In this document: one piece after another, positions 25,096 through 31,594 of the stretch | How positions within the stretch are numbered: the stretch's first letter is position 1 | How the letters are laid out: the number at the start of each line of letters is the position of its first letter | NCBI GenBank assembly: GCA_017615545.1 | Contig: JAFZZY010000020.1 | Coordinates: 31,815 to 95,814 of the forward strand | DNA from: Lachnospiraceae bacterium | Lineage (GTDB): Bacteria > Bacillota > Clostridia > Lachnospirales > Lachnospiraceae | Length of the DNA stretch: 64,000 nt | Direction of reading: 5' to 3' | The notes under the pieces: generated by a model | Database searches by the model: none | Seen by the model: the letters and a program-made list of their open reading frames with translations, nothing else | What the model was told of the DNA's origin: nothing | Program-made: the position numbers and the translations under genes

Positions 25096-26538
25096 ATGGT
25101 TGCTATGGCTAATAAAATGAAATCAGCATTCCTCCTTTTTGGGACATTATGCATTCTGCTTCTTGCGGCCTGCAAAAATGACAAAACAGAGACAGATGAT
25201 GCTTCGCATTCAGTCATAGAGATGCTGACAGAGGAGCAAACGCAGTCCGTTTCCGGTTCAGAACAAAACTTGCCGGCCTCTTCTATGACAGGCTACGAGG
25301 CTACACCTTCTTCGACCGGCTCTGGGAATAACTCTACACATCATATTACATGGGCGGTGTGTATAGCGCCTTTCATTACAGAAGAAGCGCGTGAGGAAAT
25401 ACGTCAGCATTTACAGAGCAAAGGGATAGATTGCCAAATTGATTTTGTTCAGGAAGCGCTTGCTACGGATTTTCCGGATTGGCTTGATCAACAAAAGAAT
25501 AAGGGTTCGGTTCCGGATATCATTCCATCTCTTGGTTGGAAGAATGGTGTTTATGGTGCGGCGAAGTTTATAGAAAAAGAATTTCTGCCTATGAATGATT
25601 TCCTGACAACGGATGAAGGAAAAGAACTCCAGGAGAATTACGGTGAACCGGAATGGGGGCAGACAACACTGAACGGAAAGATATATACTGTTCCGGCTCG
25701 CCCGATACATGAGCAATATGGTGTTTACATATATATCAATAACAGGTTCAGGTCTGTATTTGATGAGGTTTTCGATGGAACATATGCTTCGCTCAGAGAG
25801 TTGGCTATGTCGTTACACACGGATAGTCCGGTTTTCGCGTACAAGGGCTTCGATACCGATATTGCTTTGGGGTTATTAGGATATCGGGAGGTGCTTTATG
25901 CTACTTATGATTTGAACAAAGGCAAGTTTGCAGATGTATCGAAACAGAAAGAGTTAAAAACTCTCTTGCTTGAGATGTATGCGGATATTGAATCAGGTTT
26001 GTTTAATGAATTTTTAAGCCCGGAACAGATTTCGGAGGAGATAGATGTTTATATCAGTAGTTCCAGATTAAATAAGATACCTGATAATTTTTCGGAATAT
26101 GTTTTGGTCCCGCCCGGTACATCTGCTAATTATGCGATGTCCTACGGGGTATGCGCTATGTCTGATCAAAAAGATCTGGCGCTACAGGTGTTAAGTGCAT
26201 GCTTTTCAGATCCGAAAATCGCATCATTAATATGTTGGCGGGAAGACATGTCGGAAGAATGGATGAGATGGACATCCTATTATAATTCGTTGGAAGCTAA
26301 TGGAATAACAGGCTTTTTACCGAATTTGACAGAAGAGGAGATAGAGTCGCTTCGTTCTTTTTCCAAAGATCTAACTGAACTGGCGCATTATGATGTAAAT
26401 GCTTCCGGGATTGCGACGCTCCGACGTGATTTTCGGGAAGCGGTGGATTCATTCTTTAAGAATTTGAGCGATTATAGCGCTTTGTATGATAAGATCAACC
26501 AACAACTGGAAGCGTGGACGAAGGATCATGATTACTAA
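25096..26538 (+). CDS. solute-binding-like lipoprotein, module copy 2, gene B
   Basis: A 480-residue lipoprotein paralogous to gene B of copy 1. The signal ends in ILLLAAC, followed by a Ser/Thr/Glu-rich linker of about 55 residues. Solute-binding landmarks are kept: HITWAVCIAPFITEEAREEI, VPDIIPSLGWKNGVYGAAKF, LPMNDFLTTDEGKE, LNGKIYTVPAR, VYIYINNRF and LQVLSACFSDPKIASLI, ending in YDKINQQLEAWTK. Overall identity to copy 1 is much lower than for genes A and C. The start is ambiguous: AGAGGAG lies 3 bases before ATG 25096 and 12 before ATG 25105; both give a valid lipoprotein signal. Confidence 0.8.
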   Translation: MVAMANKMKSAFLLFGTLCILLLAACKNDKTETDDASHSVIEMLTEEQTQSVSGSEQNLPASSMTGYEATPSSTGSGNNSTHHITWAVCIAPFITEEAREEIRQHLQSKGIDCQIDFVQEALATDFPDWLDQQKNKGSVPDIIPSLGWKNGVYGAAKFIEKEFLPMNDFLTTDEGKELQENYGEPEWGQTTLNGKIYTVPARPIHEQYGVYIYINNRFRSVFDEVFDGTYASLRELAMSLHTDSPVFAYKGFDTDIALGLLGYREVLYATYDLNKGKFADVSKQKELKTLLLEMYADIESGLFNEFLSPEQISEEIDVYISSSRLNKIPDNFSEYVLVPPGTSANYAMSYGVCAMSDQKDLALQVLSACFSDPKIASLICWREDMSEEWMRWTSYYNSLEANGITGFLPNLTEEEIESLRSFSKDLTELAHYDVNASGIATLRRDFREAVDSFFKNLSDYSALYDKINQQLEAWTKDHDY

Positions 26539-26560
26539 GGATGTGACCACTCATAAAAGA

Positions 26561-26608
26561 ATCATCCCGCTCCATTGAAAGGTGCTGAGCGGGATGATGT
26601 TTTATTCG
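26561..26608 (+). terminator. intergenic hairpin between genes B and C, copy 2
   Basis: ATCATCCCGCTC (26561-26572) and GAGCGGGATGAT (26587-26598) form a perfect 12-bp stem with a 14-base loop that starts CATTGAAA as in copy 1, followed by GTTTTATTCG. Relative to copy 1, two base pairs differ and both are compensated (C-G to T-A and A-T to G-C), so the stem itself has been selected. Confidence 0.8.
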
Positions 26609-26628
26609 AAGCGGGGTGAAAAGAAACG

Positions 26629-27963
26629 ATGAAAAGGATTATCGTTTTATTGAGTTTTGTATTACTGCTTACTGCATGCGGAAAAACCGACGATACGGGA
26701 TCATCTACGCGGGATGCGAACACAGAGGAAAACCAAACATCTGCAGCGACGGAAGCTGCGACTGCGGATACTTCATTGAATAATGACAGCAGGTGGTTTG
26801 AATGCTCTCCGATTCATGGCGATTCATTCCTGACGAAGGATTATGCGCTCTATCATGACCACCATGGTCGCTTGCAGATTTTTGATGTGGCTACGAAGCA
26901 GGATCTTGTATACTGTTTCGATCCCGGGTGCGAGCATAAGGAAACGAAGAGAAGCATGACCGGGGAGATTCTGGAGCAGGGGTGTATTGCGTATGAGATC
27001 TCGCGTTTTCCCGTGATGATCAAAGAAGATCATTTGTATTTTCTGAATTATTCGAATGAAATCTGTGTATCGGATCGCCAGGGAGAAAACCGAAAAGTGA
27101 TCGCAAAGATACCCGGATATATCTTAGAACCGTATAATGTGTATTTCTCGGAACAGGCGATCTTTGTAGATTATAGCACTCAATATGATATGACTGAGGT
27201 GAAGGATAATAATGGCGAGTCGCGCTGGATCATGGGGGGGACTAAACAGAAACGTACCGGTGGAGTTGTGAGTGTTGATCTTGATACCGGAAAGGTCACG
27301 GAAATCTTTCGAAGGGAGGATCACAGCGCATATGTTGCCAAGGGTGTAGTATGTGGTGAACATGTATATATCGGCTATTCGTATAACGATCTGCCCTATG
27401 TAAGCCCGATTAGAGAAGTGAATGGCATTCCGTTGGATGTAAATAAAGGCATTCCCTTGGATGAGATTTTGAATGGAATGACATTAGAAGAATATGTTGC
27501 GGAATTACCGAAGCACGCATGGACAGACATATACGATTACAATACTGCCACCGGCGAAATAAAGCTTTTCATGGAGCATCAACAGGATTTTTCGCTGTTT
27601 TTCCGCGATGATTTCTATGCATACAATAAAGCCGGAGAGAACGGAGCATTTTACCGATACAATGGGGAGAAGATACTTCAATTGGACTTCTCGATCAAAG
27701 GAGCTTTCAGAACGGATAAAGGCTTCGTCTTCTGTGACGTGATCGAACAGGAGGAGTATTGGTTGTTCGATGATGAGACCGGTGAAGTGGTAAAGAAGGT
27801 AAAGATACCCTTTGCTAAATTTCTTCCGAGTTGCTTTATCGGGGATTGTGTTTATGGATTGATCGATGGCTCTACCTTTGGCTATCTCTCTGCGGATGAT
27901 TTCTGGAACGGAAGACCGGAAAACGCAATAAAGTTTGCCATGGATGAAGCCGGGAGTTATTAA
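26629..27963 (+). CDS. lipoprotein with propeller-like repeats, module copy 2, gene C
   Basis: A 444-residue lipoprotein (signal MKRIIVLLSFVLLLTAC, Cys17), over 80% identical to gene C of copy 1, including YCFDPGCEH and LEQGCIAYEIS. It is 8 residues longer because of an internal 24-base tandem duplication at about 27424-27463 (GIPLDVNK then GIPLDEIL). The first 60 residues after the Cys are a variable Thr/Ala/Asp-rich linker. The ATG follows a GGGGTGAAAAG site just after the intergenic hairpin. A terminator follows at 28006-28042. Function unknown; probably on the outer face of the membrane with gene B. Confidence 0.8.
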   Translation: MKRIIVLLSFVLLLTACGKTDDTGSSTRDANTEENQTSAATEAATADTSLNNDSRWFECSPIHGDSFLTKDYALYHDHHGRLQIFDVATKQDLVYCFDPGCEHKETKRSMTGEILEQGCIAYEISRFPVMIKEDHLYFLNYSNEICVSDRQGENRKVIAKIPGYILEPYNVYFSEQAIFVDYSTQYDMTEVKDNNGESRWIMGGTKQKRTGGVVSVDLDTGKVTEIFRREDHSAYVAKGVVCGEHVYIGYSYNDLPYVSPIREVNGIPLDVNKGIPLDEILNGMTLEEYVAELPKHAWTDIYDYNTATGEIKLFMEHQQDFSLFFRDDFYAYNKAGENGAFYRYNGEKILQLDFSIKGAFRTDKGFVFCDVIEQEEYWLFDDETGEVVKKVKIPFAKFLPSCFIGDCVYGLIDGSTFGYLSADDFWNGRPENAIKFAMDEAGSY

Positions 27964-28005
27964 TATACCAACAGTTCGAAGAATGAAGCAAAAAAATAAA
28001 TAGAG

Positions 28006-28042
28006 ACCTCCTTGGCAAAACCGCTTGACAAGGAGGTTTTTT
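28006..28042 (+). terminator. terminator after the duplicated module
   Basis: ACCTCCTTG (28006-28014) and CAAGGAGGT (28029-28037) form a 9-bp stem with a 14-base loop, ending in six T. The right arm overlaps the -35 element of the ileS promoter (TTGACA at 28025-28030). Confidence 0.85.
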
Positions 28043-28053
28043 ATGACTATACT
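28025..28053 (+). promoter_or_regulatory. sigma-A-type promoter for the ileS T-box transcript
   Basis: TTGACA (28025-28030), 17 bases, TATACT (28048-28053). Transcription would begin near 28060, giving a leader of about 370 bases before the ileS ATG. The -35 lies in the loop and right arm of the preceding terminator. Confidence 0.8.
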
Positions 28054-28127
28054 ATGGGATAAATGGAACATGGAAAGGTATTTCCGGGTGTTTCATTTCC
28101 ATATAGGTCTGGATTTCAGACCGGAGT

Positions 28128-28386
28128 AAAGACTTTGACGGAGAGGGTGCCGCAAAAACGAGACGACAGAGAGCCGGGGCAGGTGAAAGCCGGCGCCTAC
28201 GTTTGCAGGCAGGATCACTCCTAAGTCGCAGGCTGAATGGCTTTAGGCAGGTAGGCTGTGCCGTTTCCCTTCGTTACAGGGAACGTATTCGCGCGGAAGG
28301 TTTATGACCGTTTGCGCCGATACCGGTAAATTGGTGGTACAGCGAAGGAGCAGTCTTCGTCCGATTTCGGACGGGGATTTTTTTGT
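28128..28386 (+). promoter_or_regulatory. T-box leader (isoleucine) upstream of ileS
   Basis: The leader shows T-box landmarks in order: the AGAGAGCCGG ... GGTGAAAGCCGG element of Stem I (28168-28194), a specifier region GGATCACTCC with the isoleucine codon ATC at 28214-28216 followed by A, and the T-box core TTGGTGGTACAGCG (28331-28344). A terminator follows: TCTTCGTCCG (28354-28363) pairs with CGGACGGGGA (28368-28377), allowing U-G pairs, then seven T (28378-28384). Uncharged tRNA-Ile should pair with ATC and the T-box bulge and allow read-through into ileS. The exact 5' edge of Stem I is approximate. Confidence 0.92.
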
Positions 28387-28391
28387 TTTAT

Positions 28392-28409
28392 AGGTTTGCA
28401 TGCAGACCT
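28392..28409 (+). other. hairpin immediately before the ileS ribosome site
   Basis: AGGTTTGC (28392-28399) and GCAGACCT (28402-28409) pair with one U-G, then three bases, ACGAGGAGGTT, five bases, ATG. The arrangement and most bases match the element before the GH120 gene at 17188-17225. Confidence 0.65.
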
Positions 28410-28428
28410 TATACGAGGAGGTTATTCT

Positions 28429-31400
28429 ATGTATCAGAAAGTGGAGAAGGACCTGAGTTTCGTCGAGAACGAAAAGAAGGTCGAGAAGTTCTGGAGAGAG
28501 AACGGCATCTTTGAAGAGAGTATGAAGATGCGTGAGGGCGGACCGCAGTATATGTTCTATGACGGACCGCCGACAGCCAACGGCAAGCCGCACATTGGCC
28601 ATGTCCTTACACGTACCATCAAAGATATGATCCCGAGATACCGTACGATGAAGGGCTACGAAGTGCCTCGTAAGGCGGGCTGGGATACCCACGGCCTTCC
28701 GGTCGAACTGGAAGTCGAGAAGGAACTCGGCATCGACGGTAAGGAGCAGATCGAGCAGTACGGTGTGGCACCGTTCATCGAGCGTTGTAAGGAAAACGTT
28801 TGGAAATATAAGGGAATGTGGGAGGATTTCTCCTATACCGTCGGATTCTGGGCGGATATGGATGATCCCTACGTTACCTATCATGATGATTTCATTGAGT
28901 CCGAGTGGTGGGCGCTGAAGAAGATCTGGGATCGCGGCCTGCTGTATAAGGGCTTTAAGATCGTTCCCTACTGCCCGCGTTGCGGAACCCCGCTGTCTTC
29001 GCACGAGGTGGCTCAGGGATATAAGGATGTGAAGGAACGTTCGGCGATCGTTCGCTTTAAGGTGAAGGAACAGGAGAATGAGTACATCCTGGCTTGGACG
29101 ACGACGCCCTGGACTCTTCCGAGCAATGTTGCTCTTTGTGTAAACCCGGAGGACACCTACGTTCGTGTAGAGACCGCCGATGGTTATGTTTACTATATGG
29201 CGGAAGCGCTCTGTGAGAAGGTCCTGTCCGGAACTCCGGCGGCTCCGTATACGATCACAGATCGTTTCAAGGGAACCGCGCTGGAAGGCCGCGAGTACGA
29301 GCCGCTGTATGAGGCAGCTGCACGCGTGGCGGAGAAACAGCGTAAGAAGGGCTTCTTCGTTACCTGCGATGGCTATGTTACCATGGATGACGGTACCGGC
29401 GTTGTACATATCGCCCCGGCTTTCGGTGAGGACGATAGCCGCGTCGGAAGAAACTACGACCTGCCGTTCGTACAGTTTGTCGATGGCAAGGGTAACATGA
29501 CCGATGACGTTCCGTTCGCCGGCCTGTTTGTTAAGAAGGCGGATCCGGAGGTCCTGAAGGATCTCGACGCGCGCGGCCTGCTGTTCGCGGCGCCGAAGTT
29601 CGAGCACAGCTACCCGCACTGCTGGCGCTGTGACACACCGCTGATCTACTATGCACGTGAGTCCTGGTTCATCCGTATGACCGAGGTCCGCGACGACCTG
29701 ATCAAAAACAACAACACCATCAACTGGATCCCGCAGAGCATCGGTACCGGCCGTTTCGGAAACTGGCTGGAGAACGTTGCCGACTGGGGCATCTCCCGTA
29801 ACCGTTACTGGGGCACTCCTTTGAATATCTGGGAGTGTGAGGCTTGTGGCCACCAGACGGCGATCGGAAGTAAAGAAGAACTGAAGAAAATGTCTCCGGA
29901 TTATCCGGAGGGCGGCGTGGAGCTGCACCGTCCGTACATCGACGAAGTGCATGTGACCTGCCCGCACTGCGGCAAATTGATGAAGCGTGTTCCGGAAGTT
30001 ATCGACTGCTGGTTCGACTCCGGTTCCATGCCGTTTGCGCAGTATCATTATCCGTTTGAAAATCAGGAACTGTTCGAGAAGCATTTCCCGGCGGATTTCA
30101 TCAGTGAGGCGGTCGATCAGACCCGTGGCTGGTTCTATTCGCTGCTGGCTGTCTCGACGTTGCTGTTCGACAAGGCACCGTATAAGAATGTTATCGTTTT
30201 GGGCCACGTTCAGGACGAAAACGGACAGAAGATGAGTAAGAGTAAGGGCAATGCGGTCGATCCGTTCGAGGCTCTGGCGAAGTACGGCGCGGACGCGATC
30301 CGCTGGTATTTCTACTCCAACAGTGCGCCGTGGTTGCCGAACCGCTTCCACGATAAGGCCGTGATCGAAGGCCAGCGCAAATTCCTGAGCACTTTGTGGA
30401 ATACGTACTCCTTCTTCGTTTTGTATGCGAATATCGACGAGTTCGACGCGACGAAGTATACGCTGGATTATGAGAAACTGAGCGTTATGGACCGCTACCT
30501 GCTGTCCCGTCTGCAGACCGTTGTAGATACCTGCGATAAGAACCTGGAGCAGTATAAGATCACCGAGACTACGAAGGTCCTGCAGGATTTCGTCGACGAC
30601 ATGAGTAACTGGTATGTTCGTCGCAGCCGTGAGCGTTTCTGGGCGAAGGGCATGGAGCAGGATAAGATCAATGCGTACATGACGTTGTACACAGCGCTCG
30701 TTACCATCTCGAAGGCGGCGGCGCCGATGATCCCGTTCATGACGGAGTCCATCTACCGCAACCTCGTATGCAGCATTGACCCGAATGCGCCGAAGAGCGT
30801 ACACCTTTGCGACTACCCGGAGGTTCACACCGAGTGGATCGACAAAGAGCTCGAGGCGGACATGGACCTCGTTCTGAAGGTCGTAGTTCTGGGCCGCGCT
30901 GCGCGTAATGCAGCGAACCTGAAGAACCGCCAGCCGCTGGCAAAGATGTTCGTAAAGGCACCTTTCACGCTGGAGCGTTTCTTCGTGGATATCATCGAAG
31001 ATGAATTGAACGTTAAGGCGGTGGAATTCACCGATGATGTTCGTTCGTATACCACCTATACATTTAAGCCGCAGCTGCGTACGGTGGGTCCGAAGTACGG
31101 AAAACTGCTGGGACAGATCCGTGCAGCCCTGGATTCGATCGATGGCAATGCCGCTATGGACGAACTGAAGGAAAAAGGTGTGCTGACACTTTCCTTCGGC
31201 GATGACAAGGCGGAGCTGGCAGAAGAGGATCTGCTCATCGACATGACCCAGACACCGGGCTATGCGACCGAAAGCGCAGGCGACGTTACCGTCGTTCTGG
31301 ACGGCAACCTGACACCGGAGCTGATCGACGAAGGTTATGTCAACGAGATCATCTCGAAGGTGCAGACCATGCGTAAGGAAGCCGGCTTTGAGGTCATGGA

Positions 31401-31578
31401 TCACATCACCCTGTATCACAAGGACAATGCGGAGATCACCCGCATTATGGACACCTACGCGAAGGAAGTTGCCGGAGACGTACTGGCCGATGAGATCATC
31501 GGCGGCGAGGTCGAAGGCTATGTGAAAGAGTGGGATATCAACGGACAGAAGGTAACGCTGGGCGTTAAAAAGAAATAA
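28429..31578 (+). CDS. ileS: isoleucyl-tRNA synthetase, type 2-like
   Basis: A class I synthetase of 1,049 residues charging tRNA-Ile. The HIGH motif is at residues 55-58 (NGKPHIGHVLTRTIKDMI) and KMSKS at 601-605. An editing domain lies between (AWTTTPWTLPSN; DDGTGVVHIAPAFGEDD). GWDTHGLPVELEVEKELGI near residue 85 and the length and C-terminal sequence, with no final zinc cluster, resemble the eukaryote-like type 2 IleRS, the class tied to low mupirocin sensitivity in other bacteria. ATG 28429 follows GAGGAGG. Expression is governed by the upstream T-box. glgP follows after 16 bases. Confidence 0.95.
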   Translation: MYQKVEKDLSFVENEKKVEKFWRENGIFEESMKMREGGPQYMFYDGPPTANGKPHIGHVLTRTIKDMIPRYRTMKGYEVPRKAGWDTHGLPVELEVEKELGIDGKEQIEQYGVAPFIERCKENVWKYKGMWEDFSYTVGFWADMDDPYVTYHDDFIESEWWALKKIWDRGLLYKGFKIVPYCPRCGTPLSSHEVAQGYKDVKERSAIVRFKVKEQENEYILAWTTTPWTLPSNVALCVNPEDTYVRVETADGYVYYMAEALCEKVLSGTPAAPYTITDRFKGTALEGREYEPLYEAAARVAEKQRKKGFFVTCDGYVTMDDGTGVVHIAPAFGEDDSRVGRNYDLPFVQFVDGKGNMTDDVPFAGLFVKKADPEVLKDLDARGLLFAAPKFEHSYPHCWRCDTPLIYYARESWFIRMTEVRDDLIKNNNTINWIPQSIGTGRFGNWLENVADWGISRNRYWGTPLNIWECEACGHQTAIGSKEELKKMSPDYPEGGVELHRPYIDEVHVTCPHCGKLMKRVPEVIDCWFDSGSMPFAQYHYPFENQELFEKHFPADFISEAVDQTRGWFYSLLAVSTLLFDKAPYKNVIVLGHVQDENGQKMSKSKGNAVDPFEALAKYGADAIRWYFYSNSAPWLPNRFHDKAVIEGQRKFLSTLWNTYSFFVLYANIDEFDATKYTLDYEKLSVMDRYLLSRLQTVVDTCDKNLEQYKITETTKVLQDFVDDMSNWYVRRSRERFWAKGMEQDKINAYMTLYTALVTISKAAAPMIPFMTESIYRNLVCSIDPNAPKSVHLCDYPEVHTEWIDKELEADMDLVLKVVVLGRAARNAANLKNRQPLAKMFVKAPFTLERFFVDIIEDELNVKAVEFTDDVRSYTTYTFKPQLRTVGPKYGKLLGQIRAALDSIDGNAAMDELKEKGVLTLSFGDDKAELAEEDLLIDMTQTPGYATESAGDVTVVLDGNLTPELIDEGYVNEIISKVQTMRKEAGFEVMDHITLYHKDNAEITRIMDTYAKEVAGDVLADEIIGGEVEGYVKEWDINGQKVTLGVKKK

Positions 31579-31594
31579 TTACGGAGGTGTGCTT

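Larger units (their letters stand above)
21043..27963 (+). repeat. tandem duplication of a three-gene secreted module
   Basis: Two consecutive copies, 21043-24480 and 24511-27963, each hold a promoter, a leader, a 139-residue exported protein, a solute-binding-like lipoprotein, a hairpin, and a second lipoprotein. Gene order and orientation are the same. By hand alignment the small proteins share about 65% identity without gaps, the last genes over 80%, and the middle genes far less (roughly 40-45%). Base composition is AT-richer than the flanking genes. Confidence 0.85.

Noticed and set aside
28243..31419. Very long open frame on the minus strand opposite ileS (about 1,058 codons)
   Set aside because: It is fully antisense to a clear ileS with all motifs; codon bias of the sense gene keeps the opposite frame open. 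The translation has no recognisable domains and no ribosome site.
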